From the NCBI RefSeq assembly GCF_001660625.3, contig NC_030435.2:5744727-5808726 (forward strand): 64,000 nucleotides of DNA, read 5' to 3'. Source of the stretch: Ictalurus punctatus (lineage: Eukaryota > Chordata > Actinopteri > Siluriformes > Ictaluridae). The translations under genes and the position numbers were made by a program. Shown piece by piece: positions 12,182 through 23,640 of this stretch; within the stretch, counting starts at the first letter, position 1; each line of letters opens with the position of its first letter. Under the pieces are notes generated by a model. That model was not told the DNA's origin. It was given only the letters and a program-made list of their open reading frames with translations, and made no database searches.

Positions 12182-12438
12182 TCACAGACAAGACTGTAAT
12201 ACAACAGTTTAGTTTCATTCATAAAGTTCAATATTGTTGAATATTGAATAATGTTATATATTGACCTAATATATTCTGAAATTGATCTCTGGTCTTATTT
12301 ATACATAAATAATGCTTTGATGTACAGGCAGTGGATATCAACTTTCAAAATTATTATGTGTTTGTTTGTTTGTTTGTTTGTTGAATTTAATTGAATTCAT
12401 CAAGATTTTTTTTTTTCACATCAAACTACTGCTATTGT

Positions 12439-12615
12439 ACAAGGTGTTCAAAAAGTCAGGAGCCAATCAGAATGTGTTGAGCAAATAAGCAAAAATATGA
12501 CACACTGGCTGACAAAATGTGTAGAGCGTAATGGCGAACATTTCAAGCATATTTTGCAAATAATAAATACAAAATTAAGTATATATACTTTTATGCTCAT
12601 TGGGTCCCAACTTTT
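12439..12615 (+). mobile_element. possible mariner-like 3' remnant
   Basis: The forward reading carries a CVERNGEHFKHIL-like run resembling the C-terminus of mariner-type transposases. It lies between the words GGTGTTCAAAAAGTC and GTCCCAACTTTTTGCAC, which resemble terminal sequences of such elements. No catalytic motif remains. The assignment is weak. Confidence 0.35.
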
Positions 12616-12696
12616 TGCACACACTGTAGTTGTTATAGTTTTTATTTAGTTATATCAGATGTCATAGACGTACACTCTTCCTTTTGTCTCCTAAAA

Positions 12697-13185
12697 GTTC
12701 AAAACAATACTCAAAAGAATACTAAGTACAAAGTAACAAAGTGGAAGTGCAAAGTAAAAGTACAAAGAAACAACATAGAAGTACAAAGTAACAAAGTGGA
12801 AGTGCAAAGTAAAAGTACAAAGAAACAACGTAGAAGTATAAAGTAACAAAGTAGATGTACAAAGTAACAAATTAGAAGTACAAAGCAAAAGTAACAACAT
12901 AGAATAAATGAACAAAGTAGAAGCAACAAAGTAAAAAAATGAAAAGTACAAAGTGACAAAGTAGAAGTTCAAAGTAAAAGTACAAAGTAACAACAGAATA
13001 AATTAACAAAGTACAGGTATAAAGTAACAAAGTAGAAGTACAAAGTAAAGTAACAAATGAAAAGTACAAAGTAATGTAGAAGTGCAAAGTAACAAAGTAG
13101 AGGTATAAAGTAACAACATAGAAGTAATAAATTAACAAAGTAGAAGTAATAAATTAACAAAGTAGAAGTACAAAATAACACTTTT
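12697..13185. repeat. AAAGTA-type minisatellite
   Basis: A tandem array of loosely repeated units such as AAGTACAAAGTAACAAAGTA with GAAGTGC and ACATAG variants, about 490 bp in all. The array is purine-rich on the plus strand and has very few C. The long leucine/phenylalanine/tyrosine ORFs on the minus strand are artefacts of the repeat. Confidence 0.9.
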
Positions 13186-13989
13186 TTAGAATTACTTTGT
13201 TAATTACCACAGCTAACTAAAACTATACGTTTAATTTGATACAAATGTTGAACCTGCATTTCATACTGTAACAGGTATTGATTCTATGTTTGAAAATTTC
13301 AGCAATAAATCCTTTCGATCACAAAATTTGGATCACATTTGTTTTGTGTGCTTAGTATCTAAATAATTGGATTAAACTCATTAAAATACATTTAACTCAT
13401 TGCAACACAGTTTCATAGTAAAGTATTTATAAGAAAGTAAATATATAGTTTACTAATTGCGACAAACTCTATGTTAATTAGTGTTTAAGTTTTATTATAC
13501 ATATAATTATTAATGTATAATGTCTGATTTAATTCACAACCAAACGAGGGAGAGCTCTGTGACTGACCCGTGTTCCACTATGTAAATTTCCACTTAGCTG
13601 ATTATCCAACTACTTTATTTCATACATTTATTCACACTATTTATGAAAGAAAATAATTAAATTCAGAAAAAGATGTTCCACTTCGGAACACTGAAGAGTA
13701 CGCAGCATAGCTTGAAAAACCATGTGGCTCCACTCCTCCTCCTTGACTTGCACGCTGCCACCCAAAACTAACTTTGCTTTAGTGCATATTAAAGTGTATT
13801 AAAGTGTTCCAATAAATCTCTTAAAGATGCAGTGATTACCATTTAAGAAACATCAAACAAAATGTCTAAAGATTATTTGCGAAAATATGGTAAATAAATA
13901 AATAAACAAACGAGACAATCTGTGTAAAACAGAAATAGCAAACTCTTGTAGTATGCTGTTCGTTTTTGAATTTTAATACACACTTACAC
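13186..13989. other. non-coding, AT-rich sequence
   Basis: No gene or clear repeat is recognised. Confidence 0.5.
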
Positions 13990-14575
13990 CAATTCTCACT
14001 TCTGGTCGATCAAAAGACGATTCATTTTCTATAACAGCAGCGCTGGCAATAGTTCTAGGTGTTTCTAGTAATCACTAGTTTTAACATGTAATCATTTCTA
14101 TAGTCGCAATTTACACAGGGACTTGTATGGCAGACTCCACTCCACATGAACAAATCAAAAAATATATATTTATAAATGTTGAAATGGTGACGTTTTCTGT
14201 GTGGAGATGTTTATGTAACATTATGTAACATTTTCGGAAGGAGTCTCCAGTGTCAGCACTTTGTAACAGTTAGGTATAGCTGTTACTAAGTTTTCCAATG
14301 GACGGCGTTGTGCTTTGTGCTGTCGTTTTTTTTTTCTGTAGCGTGACAAGCTGCGTTATTTTCTTCTTGACTTCAAGAGTGAGAAAAAAAGAGGATGTTG
14401 AGGGAACAACATCATCCTATATGATGTTATAACATGGTAACATTGGTAACAACTCTGTTGTTTCAGTACATTTCACATTAAATAGAATGAAGAACAGATC
14501 AAAAGTAGGATGTGTTGTACTTTAATTAAATATATTTTAAAAATTATTATTGGCAAATTGCTGCTGTATAAGGGC
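13990..14575 (+). mobile_element. TTATACCACAG-family MITE, degraded copy
   Basis: It shares with the full-length element at 52242-52722, in the same order, CATTTTCTATAACAGCAGC, then ACACAGGGACTTGTATGGC, then GGAAGGAGTCTCCAGTGTCA. It ends near TTGGCAAATTGCTGCTGTAT. The terminal repeats have decayed and about 100 bp of additional sequence is present inside. There is no coding capacity. Confidence 0.7.
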
Positions 14576-15301
14576 AATAAAGCACTTTGGGGAATGCAGG
14601 GCGCATCACACCCATCTGTCATTGATGGTTTTCCTAGAACACCACATCTTATTGTGTTTTATTCTTTACATACAATACATGATATCATTCACGAATTACT
14701 GTATGTCATGAAATATATTATATAAATCATAACAAAAGTTCCAAATATTCATTTTAAATAATTTTCACTGGTTTTGTGGATGGAAATGTCAAGAATTTAA
14801 AACTCTAATTGCTCTAAATAAATAAATCATATTTAAATAGTTTACATGTTTATTAAATAAACAAGCGCTGTGATCATTACAGGGTTTGGAGATTTTTATT
14901 TTTTTTTAACACACAGTCAGTAGGCACCGCTCATACGAAATCATTTTCTTATCAGTTTAGAGCTTGTTCTTCAGAGACTCAGGGTCAAAGAGTCAGTGCA
15001 TTAGCTTTGACCCTCTGAGCTTCTATATCTCTTCTGTGGACAGGGCGTGTGGTGGCATCCTGCTCTAAAAGCAGGCAGTGTGTGTGAGTGTGTGCGAGTG
15101 TGTATAAGTGTACCACTGGCTTTTTTTCTTTTTTTTTTTCCAATGACATGGAACGCTGTGTGACAGCCGGGACTGCTCTGTTTGCGGTGGGGTTTTCCAA
15201 ACAGACATGTGGCTGTTGGTGTAGACGTTTGAGGTTTACATACAGTTTCACCACTTTAAATGGAAAGGGATAATGCAGTCCAGAAGGATAAATTACAGCA
15301 C
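14576..15301. other. non-coding, AT-rich sequence
   Basis: Nothing coding is recognised. A short GTGT/GTGC-rich patch lies at 15076-15110. Confidence 0.45.
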
Positions 15302-15770
15302 CTAGTATGCTTGCAGATATGTTTGAGTCTGCCAGCTGTGTATTTTATCTTTTCCGTCTGTCTCTTGGTCTTTCTCTCTGCTGGCCGTCTGACATTTCGC
15401 ATCCTGCCCTGATGTCAGAACTGTCGTTCCTCTCAATAACGAAGACGCACAAAATTGCATTTCAGCGCCATCGATTTTTATTTCATAGTAAATGGCAGAG
15501 TAACAAACCGCCAGGCCGCCGACTTGCGTGTAAACGCTTATCGGATAAGCGCACTTAAACAAGTCCAGGGACTCGATAGTCTCCTGGCCCAATGGCAGCA
15601 AAATCAATTCTAATTCAATCAGAGGCAGCAAAACAAATTCCACCCATATTGTTCTCGCTGTAATCCTCAGGGAGGGAGACCCAGGCGGGCCCGGCCTGAA
15701 GAACACGAGCCACAAACAACTTCGCTGAGTGTCATATTTCAAATGAAATGCCATCGATGTCAATGGAAAG
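15302..15770. other. candidate conserved non-coding element
   Basis: This repeat-free stretch is noticeably richer in GC than its flanks. It includes a core with ATCAATTCTAATTCAATCAG and GCCATCGATTTTTATTT, plus two CCATCGAT words. One minus-strand frame stays open for 153 codons, but the reading has no domain, low-complexity or splice signature that I recognise. I therefore favour regulatory DNA over an exon. Confidence 0.35.
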
Positions 15771-16088
15771 CCCTTGTTGTTTAAGATGTGTACATGTTTT
15801 GCTCATTATCAGTATGGATAATACTAAGATGTATAGCTGAACAACATTTAGGAGATGGGGTGTGACATTGTATAGAAAAAAAAACGATCAAATATATTCT
15901 GTCCTTCAGGTTTGGATATGGATGCACACACTTGCGCGTGTATGTGTATGTTCACCTGAATGTGTGTTTTTATATTTATCTCATCTGGAAAATAGCCCAT
16001 GGACGTGTTTTTTTTCCATGTGAGCACCTTGCCAATAGGCTGATATTGGCCCTGGTCTACCGATGTATTATTAATTGTTATGTGTGTG

Positions 16089-16091
<3 letters not shown>
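15771..16091. other. non-coding sequence
   Basis: No gene or known repeat is recognised. Confidence 0.45.

Positions 16092-16130
<39 letters not shown>
16092..16130. repeat. (GA)n microsatellite
   Basis: About 19 GA units. Confidence 0.95.
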
Positions 16131-16131
<1 letters not shown>

Positions 16132-16209
16132 AGCAGTGAGTAGATTTGGGTTGCTAAAGGGAGAAGGGAGTCCTCAGGGTTGTCTGGCACAAGGAAGGAG
16201 AGAGGGGGG

Positions 16210-16212
<3 letters not shown>

Positions 16213-16282
<70 letters not shown>
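16213..16282. repeat. (GA)n microsatellite
   Basis: About 35 GA units preceded by a G run. With the tract at 16092 and the purine-rich flank to about 16350, it makes a ~260 bp purine-rich strand. Confidence 0.95.
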
Positions 16283-16287
<5 letters not shown>

Positions 16288-16500
16288 TGGAGAGGGGGAA
16301 GGGTGGAGGAGAGAGGAGAGAGGAAAGAGGGATGGGGTGAACCAAGGAGGGGAAGAGGAGCCAGGTTTGGCCGCAGGCAGGTGCCTCTGATATGACAGCT
16401 GTTATAGCCTGCTCATAGATCCTGGCTGCTTGGCCCATGGGACAACCAGACAGGCAAGGTGTGTGTATGTGTGTATGTATCTGTGTGTGAACTTGTGTGG

Positions 16501-16502
<2 letters not shown>

Positions 16503-16564
<62 letters not shown>
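16503..16564. repeat. (GT)n microsatellite
   Basis: About 31 GT units. Confidence 0.95.
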
Positions 16565-16566
<2 letters not shown>

Positions 16567-16679
16567 ACTGTCAGATGATGTGCGCTTTTAAGTTACACAC
16601 ATTAAGGTATACTTTTACAGTCCCAGATCTGCGTTCACAACCAAGAACAGATTTGATTCTATCTATTAATAATTCAGTT

Positions 16680-17708
16680 GAGTAAAACTAAAAGTAGCCA
16701 CCATGAAAATGACTAAAAAGTAAGTGTAACTAAGTCATATAAGTGAAAAACTACTTGACGAAATACTTTACAAAGGACTGCTTTTTTTATTATAAGTCTA
16801 CAACTGACACAACTAATCTGAAAATGTTCTATGTCCTATTTGTATTCTTATGTTAACTAATGAAGTAGCCTATTACCTATGATCCCTTATCAACAGTAAA
16901 TAAAGAAAAGTAACGTTTGGTTAGATAACTTAACTAAATGCTGTACAGGTTTCACTAGCTTGCTACAGTAGGTTTGTTAGCGTTCTAGAGAGCGCATGCT
17001 AATTTATAGCTACATGTTTAGCTACCTAGCGAAGATGCCACTTACACATTATCGTGAGCGTTACCTACAGGCTGTAACAGCACTTCAGTATATTTAACAC
17101 AACAGACAATCACTACTAAACAGCAAAGTAAGTTCCTTATATACTGAGCTTTCATACTGTATACGATCTGGCTAGCTACTCTAGCTCACTTAGCTAGTCA
17201 GTGTGACAGTCGGTGTGTGTTTTCATTTTGTTTGGTTGTTTGTTGAGTTGTGAAATACAGTACTGATATCTCCACAGGTTTTGGCTTGCATCATTTGCAG
17301 ATCATTATCATGTGGTTTCCTTTAAAGCATTTGAAACTGTAAAGCTGATGAATTGGGTCAGATGCTCATCTGTCTCCACGGTCTTACACGGTGCTGCTCC
17401 TGACTAAGCATTTGAAGTGCTGACTTTTGGGTTTTATTTTTGCTTGGGTCTTGAAATTGAATTGTTGAAAATTTGCACATACTGTCTCATTGGATTACGG
17501 TCTGCGGGGGTTAAATGCACTCTAAAAAGTTTTTCTTTTTTTTTACTCAGTAATGGTGATAAAAAAAAATGAGGTGAATTTTATTTTTAGAAAACTCATG
17601 TAAGCGTACTATATTTATACTTATACATAAAAAATGTACAGATACAGTGAATTATATACTCAAGTACTGTAAAGAAATTATACGTAGGTCGTTACTTCCC
17701 ACCCCTGA
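16680..17708. mobile_element. hAT-like element relic ending CACCCCTG
   Basis: The right end reads ACTTCCCACCCCTG (17695-17708), matching the terminal CAGGGGTGGGAAGT of a hAT-type family common in fish. The preceding AAGTACTGTAAAG words, and the AAGTAAGTGTAACTAAGT words at the left, fit the same family. The GCTAGCTA-rich middle lacks a transposase ORF. The left boundary is uncertain. Confidence 0.45.
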
Positions 17709-17766
17709 TAATCACCATTTTGAGGACAGTATAGGGGGCTCAAAAGGAGCTTGGGTTACTTTTGCA

Positions 17767-18155
17767 GTTACGTTTCCATTCAAGTTGTGAATGCAACTTA
17801 CGCGATAAATTAGAATATCGCATAAAACCTTCGCAAAATGTTCCCATTCCTGGGAAAAAGGTGCATCTCGTTGTCCACCATTTTTATTTACTGAGCCAAC
17901 TATTCAATCACATGATCTGTTAAGGCAAAGTTGCATTAGTTTTTTTGCATTAGATGCACAGTAAATGTGCTTCCATCGTAGATTATGCGTATGTCATTTT
18001 AATAAATAAAAAAATTATGAATTAATCAAATAATCCGTTGAGTGCATAGGTCATTTTTGAGATTTTATTCGCATCTGGCGTTCTCATCCAGCATTTTTTA
18101 AAAATGCGACGTCCCGAAATTTGCATCGAAAGTACGTGGATGGAAACATAGTTAC
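17767..18155. mobile_element. MITE with GTTTCCATYCA inverted ends
   Basis: GTTTCCATTCA at 17772-17782 and TGGATGGAAAC at 18137-18147 are inverted repeats matching at 10 of 11 bases. GTTAC occurs directly outside at both sides (17767-17771 and 18151-18155) and could be a target duplication. The interior is AT-rich and non-coding. Confidence 0.55.
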
Positions 18156-18239
18156 TGTGGAGTTTTGTTTACTTGTTTTTGCAGAGTCCACGTGGGTTTT
18201 CTTCCGAAAAAATGTACATTTAGAATTGGTTATGCTAGA

Positions 18240-18333
18240 GTGGTGCGTATGCATGGGTGCATTCCCAAGGCTTTGGATCCACCCTGTCCAGGATAAAACA
18301 GTTACTGATAATGAATGAATGAATGAAATTTAT
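18240..18333 (+). mobile_element. SINE 3' end with (AATG)n tail
   Basis: The sequence TTGGATCCACCCTGTCCAGG followed by ATAAAACAGTTACTGATAAT and a (GAAT)n tail matches the reverse complement of the start of the minus-strand SINE copy at 20028-20290. Only the 3' ~90 bp is present. Confidence 0.6.
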
Positions 18334-19109
18334 GCTTCAACTGCCAACTGCCCACCCATCATGATCCGACATCTCTCTATCACTCTTTCTCTCTTGCTCC
18401 GTCTCTCACTCTGTCTTCTCTCCAAATATGTCAACCAGACAGAAATGTCACTATTAGGCTATTAGGTATAGCATGCTAACTATAACTGAACAGCCTCTCG
18501 ACCTCAGATCACGCATGCTCTTTTGATGTTGTACTCTTTTTAAGGGCAAATCAGCTTTCTTTTCATGTAAGCATTAAGGACAGGTGAATTTTCATCTGAC
18601 TCGAGATGAATGGGTTGCACAAGACTCAATTACAACTCACTATTATACGCTTAGGCTTTTTTTTTTTTTTTTAGATGTCTGTATGCATACAGAATACATA
18701 GTGTTAGGTGTTAATTTTTTTACTCTGGAATTTAAAAGATTAATATTTACATGGTTGTAAATAAAGTTGACAGACAGCACTATGGCCCAATCACCATCCT
18801 GGGTAATGTTGAATTCTATCGTAATTCAATAAACCCTTCTCCCGTGAAATCTAACATTTATAATACGGCCCAGCATCATAATGAAGGATTTAAAGCCCAA
18901 AGCAAGATACTGTAACCTTTTAACTGTATCTATTCAACGACGGTGTTTAAATCCTCCCTTTATAGTTCTCTTATCCTCATTTCCTCCTTTCTTTATTCTC
19001 TGCTCGAACATTTTCTTTGACTGATGAGATAATAGGTCCCCAGGTTCAATTCATGTTGCGGCCCGAATGTGGAATGAATCATCTTCTCCCACATTTTCCA
19101 AAACCTGCT
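18334..19109. other. non-coding sequence
   Basis: No gene is recognised. A (TC)-rich patch lies near 18372-18420 and a poly-T run near 18658-18672. Confidence 0.45.
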
Positions 19110-19159
19110 CTCCCTCTCTCTCTCTCTCAATCTCTCAATCTCTCTCTCTCTCTCGCACA

Positions 19160-19206
<47 letters not shown>
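19110..19206. repeat. compound (TC)n-(CA)n microsatellite
   Basis: TC-rich sequence runs directly into about 25 CA units. ORFs on both strands here are repeat artefacts. Confidence 0.95.
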
Positions 19207-19208
<2 letters not shown>

Positions 19209-19671
19209 CCACTCTTCTATCATGAAGACCAGATTTTCCAAAAAGGAAATGAAAATCTAGGGCAGAAAGAGATATAAACTTCAAGCCTTGTGGTACAGCT
19301 GACAGCACTCTGTTACTGGCCAACAAGTGGTTTGGTTTGGAGGGGGTCAGTACAATTCAGACCAGGCTCATATTACATACACATTTCTATAAATGTTTAG
19401 AGCGATGTTAAAACTGCAGCAACACTAGTTAGAACATGAGAAGCTTAAATGGTTACATGTTTATCTCTCTCTTTCTTTCTCTCTTGTGTGCTCATACACA
19501 CTCACACACACTCTTTTTCTTTCTGTCTTGGTTTTACAAACTGAAGAGAGTTTAGATATTTGCCTATTTGCCCGAAATAGGACAACCTCACCACATTTAG
19601 AATGTGAAAGACCATGACAATATGAAAAACTATAGCGTTGAATTTTGGAGAAAAAAATAAATCTATCCTAA

Positions 19672-19756
19672 AATTCAATTAATTCAATTCAGTTCAGTTT
19701 TAAATGCATAGCACTTTTAACAATGGATATTGTCCCAAAGCAGCTTTACAGAACTA

Positions 19757-19757
<1 letters not shown>
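19672..19757 (+). repeat. fish dispersed repeat, left-end type
   Basis: AATTCAATTCAGTTCAGTTT followed by GCATAGCACTTTTAACAATG and TTGTCCCAAAGCAGCTTTAC is a sequence I recognise as a common fish dispersed repeat. It is interrupted by a (TA)n tract. A piece typical of the same repeat's right half occurs at 37515-37640. Confidence 0.5.

Positions 19758-19762
<5 letters not shown>

Positions 19763-19845
<83 letters not shown>
19763..19845. repeat. (TA)n microsatellite
   Basis: About 41 TA units, directly after the dispersed repeat. Confidence 0.97.
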
Positions 19846-19848
<3 letters not shown>

Positions 19849-20027
19849 GGATATAGATTCTAAATGATTATAAAATAACCCAGTCCCATGCATCCTGTAT
19901 ATACAAACCTCCAGAAAGTGCTATTTTTGGGTTTTTGGAAGTTTGGCCTTAAAACAAGTCGACTGTGAGATCAACACTTTCTCACAATTTCAAATTTGAA
20001 TCATGGGAATTTTCCCAAGCCAATGGA

Positions 20028-20290
20028 ACCATCGTTCCATCTTCAGTAACCGCTTCATCCTCCGATCAGTGGATCCGGAGCGTATCCCAGTCACACTATG
20101 GGAATTCACCATGGATGGGATGTCAGTCCATGGCACACACACGTTCACACCTAGGGACATTTACTGTAGCGAACGTTTTTGGGAGGTGAGAGGAAACCAG
20201 AGAAACCGATGGAAACCCACACAGACATGGGAGAAACATGCAGAACTTTACACTGAGAGCAACCTGAGCTCACTACCAGGTCCTGATTAC
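20028..20290 (-). mobile_element. SINE copy, minus strand
   Basis: It contains TCTTCAGTAACCGCTTCATC, then GGATGGGATGTCAGTCCATG, TTTTTGGGAGGTGAGAGGAA and GAAACCCACACAGACATGGG. These are the body words of a tRNA-headed fish SINE read from its 3' end. The tRNA-like head is lost near 20290. The forward ORFs across it are not genes. Confidence 0.65.
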
Positions 20291-23200
20291 CAACACTACC
20301 ATGGCAAAGCAAAAGTTCCAACATTTACACCTAATTTATATGAAATGGATGCTTGAACTTGTTAGAATTCCTACAAATTTTGGATGAAACGAGACTGGAA
20401 ATCAGAACTGAGGCTTTGCTTAATGACTCCATGACAGGCAGGACATTAGGAGATAAGCCAACAATGCTTAACACCACTCTTTGAACCCTGTGCAAGAACC
20501 TCAGCCCTATACACTATGTCCTGAGGGATTACTATCACAACTTGTGTATACACACCAGCAAATCTCACGTAAACAACACGGATGATTTCAATGGACGTGT
20601 GATTTCAGGAATCCAGGTTCTTAACGCGCCACCTGTTGTGTCATACTTATCACGACGAGTCAGTTTCAATTACAGGAGCCCTTGTGGTTGCTGACATAAG
20701 AGCGCATGAATGTACACAGACACACACACATTGAAATGAGAGAATAGCTATGTTTAACCGAACACTCCGTGATCTTGTTAGCGCTACAAACCGCACAATG
20801 TTTTCCTGTCATTAAAGTCTAATGACATGTTATTAAAATCACACTGGGTTCCTGCACCACCATTTGCGCAGGAACTTGTTGGAATGTCATCACTTGTTTC
20901 TGTCTGGAGAGCGTGTGCGTGTTTTTTTTTTCTTCTTCTTCTTCTTCTTACATTGCCCTCTCTATATTTACTTTCTGTGTAATAAATTTGACTCTCCACG
21001 GTCTTATATTCCTTTCTCTTGCTAATGAACTCTCCAAATGCATGAAGGATATCTCAATAAAAATGGCCATCAAAACAATGCAAAGAAGCACATGCAGCGA
21101 GGAAACATGGCCAGTCCGTTCCCATTATGCTGATGTATCACACCCACCCCGCTAGGACAACAGCAATGCTTTGGAAAGCCTCGCCGCAAGTCGATTGTGA
21201 TTTATTTCATGTTTTCCTGTGAGTCAGATGACTTGCTTTCCTCTGCCAGTCCACTGCTGTGGTTCTGACGTTGTTTACAACTCTTTTTTGGACAGACTTG
21301 ATCTGAGCTGGATGTGATATTCGAGATCTGCAGGAGCCCATATTATGGAGAACACTTAGTCTTGAAATGAAGCTTTTTGTGGACATACGAAGAGAATAAA
21401 AGTCTCCTCAGCCAAGATGTTAATGCTTCGGAGATGATCACAATTCCTAGGAGTTATTCTACAGTAATTGATGACTTCCTACAGTGCGGCTGGGCTAAAA
21501 GTTAGCTGTCATGGCTTATAATGTCTCACTCGAGTTTGTCCTGCAAATTTGTGATGCTCAGATGTTACACTGGGTCTAAACCTAAACCACGAGGAATGCC
21601 ATGGACTGATTTTGGAGGCCTCCATCCACTTTACAGATGAAGTGCTGGAGAGAAACAGACGCCACAAAGAAAGATGAACTAAAAAAGAAAAAGGCAGAAA
21701 GCTGAAAATGTGCTAAGAGAATGAAAAGGAAAAGGGACTGAGGCGGAGAAGGACACAAGGGAAAATAGACAAAACATGTCTGGGGTTCTGGGCCATAACT
21801 TGGCACAAGGGGTTTGTGGGCAAAGTCAAGTAATTAAAAACATACAAACCGTTGCACAGTGAAACATAAACAGCGCCGAAACATTGTTAGAACTACGAGG
21901 TAGCCAAAGTAACTACTTTAGTCGAGGCAGTTCAAATATGAGTGCACAGTTTTGTAAAAGTTTTCAAAAAATGCCATTTCTGAACCTTTTTTGAAGCCTT
22001 TCTTTGAACTCAACACCAAAAATACATCATTTAAACTATGGAGATTAATGAATTACTAAAAAAATAAAGAATAAAAAAAAAAGTGTAGTCTCAAGTAAGC
22101 TCTTTGAAAAGTAGCAAGCGAGAGTCAGAAAAATAACTGATTAGCGAGAGATTCAGCTCCATTGCCTCACCTTGGGTTACAGCTATCTTTGAGTCAGCTC
22201 TCTGTTTCAAAAACAACTACATTACGCTGTTAGATATTTTATTTTCAAAACGCTAAATGTCAAATCTCGGCCTTGTGACTGGAAGGAACCCTTATGCTAA
22301 TATCAAAATGTGTTAGCATTCATATTTAAGGCACTCTTTAGAATTTCCCTCTACTTCTGAACTTAAGGGGAAATGCATGTGTACATATCTCGCTTTTTTT
22401 CTTCTTCTTCTTCTCTCTTTCACCATTAAACAGAAAGTAAGCTTTTGGTGTGTCAGGCCCTGGGGTATCCATTCAATCTACAGCTAGACAGGTTCCGACT
22501 CTACCTCTCCCGCACTCTTTTGCATCGTCTCTCTTTCTCACCTGAGGAAAAAAGAACAAAACAAGCAGGAGGAATGTTTATTAACACCTCCACTGGCTCA
22601 CTTGGCCCCGCTGGGCTGACCTGATTATCGCCTGTCTGTAATTACACTGAAACCAGAGGTGTGCTGTTCATGGGGGGGCCTGATGATTAGGGAAAACGAG
22701 GCGCTCTTGCTGTCTACCCAGGAGCCTCGGCGAGTATTAATACACTGTGATAGAGGCCTGTTGTTTTTGGGCCTTTGTTCTAAGGTACATATGGTTGTAA
22801 GGTGGATGATACCATAGGCTATGAATTGCTGTGTTTTAAAGAGAGACAGAGAGAGAGAGAGTGGGGGGGGGGGGGCATAGTTAGGCAAAGGGAGCTATTG
22901 TGGTAGGCTTTTTTGGATTGAGTGCATTCGTTTACTATGAGTTCCTTTGTCTGTGTTTTGCCTTGTGAGAGGAAGATGTGCAGTTTGACTTTGTCAGAAT
23001 GTGCAGAATATTCTCCATGGTGTATCCACAGGGAACAAAAATGTTTGTTCTAGGACTAAATTAGTCTCGAAGAGTGTTTGTAGGTGTGTTTGAAAAAAAA
23101 AAGTTTGTATTAGTATGAGGTGCTGTAAGCGTCATGGTGAGGTGAGATTATGGGATGGACGTACATCCTAAAACTTAAGTTCAAAGATTAAAAGGTCAGA

Positions 23201-23479
23201 TTTTGGAAATGTATTGACAACACTTGAGGAATGTCCGGGAATGAAGTGGTGTACATTCAGCACAAAAACAGGCACGTTCTGATTTGAGTCTGATCTGACT
23301 ACAATATGTTGTTGGGGAAGTCAGAATCCGATGTCTGTTTATATGTGTTCATCTGTCCATATCAAGTCCAGGACCTCTGTGTGACTTACATTATTGTTTT
23401 GACCGCAAGCACAGATAGGTGCTGCCATCTACTGACCACTGGACACAGATATTATGTGGACTGCAACTTAAATACTCAT
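20291..23479. other. non-coding, mostly unique sequence; candidate element at 22500-22760
   Basis: No coding gene is recognised. There is a (CTT)n run at 20931-20949 and a GA/G run at 22840-22876. The stretch 22500-22760 is repeat-free with balanced composition and words such as CTGTAATTACACTG, and is flagged as a candidate conserved element. Other short ORFs have no family resemblance. Confidence 0.45.
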
Positions 23480-23640
23480 TGGTTTGTCCTGATTCATTCA
23501 TTCATCTTCAGGAACTGCTAATCATGTTCAGGGTTCGAAGTCTATCCTGGGAACACTGGCTGTGAGGTAGGACTGCACCCTGGATGGGACACCAGTCCAT
23601 CTCAGGGTACCATGCACACGCACATTCACATACTCGTTCA
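23480..23640 (-). mobile_element. SINE fragment, minus strand
   Basis: CATTCATTCATCTTCAGGAA begins the copy. It is followed by CTATCCTGGGAACACTGGCT and CACCCTGGATGGGACACCAG, the same family as 20028-20290. It is truncated before the tRNA-like head. Confidence 0.65.

Noticed and set aside
12691..13181. Minus-strand ORFs rich in Leu, Phe and Tyr resembling a membrane protein
   Set aside because: The apparent hydrophobicity comes from the AAAGTA minisatellite read in reverse.
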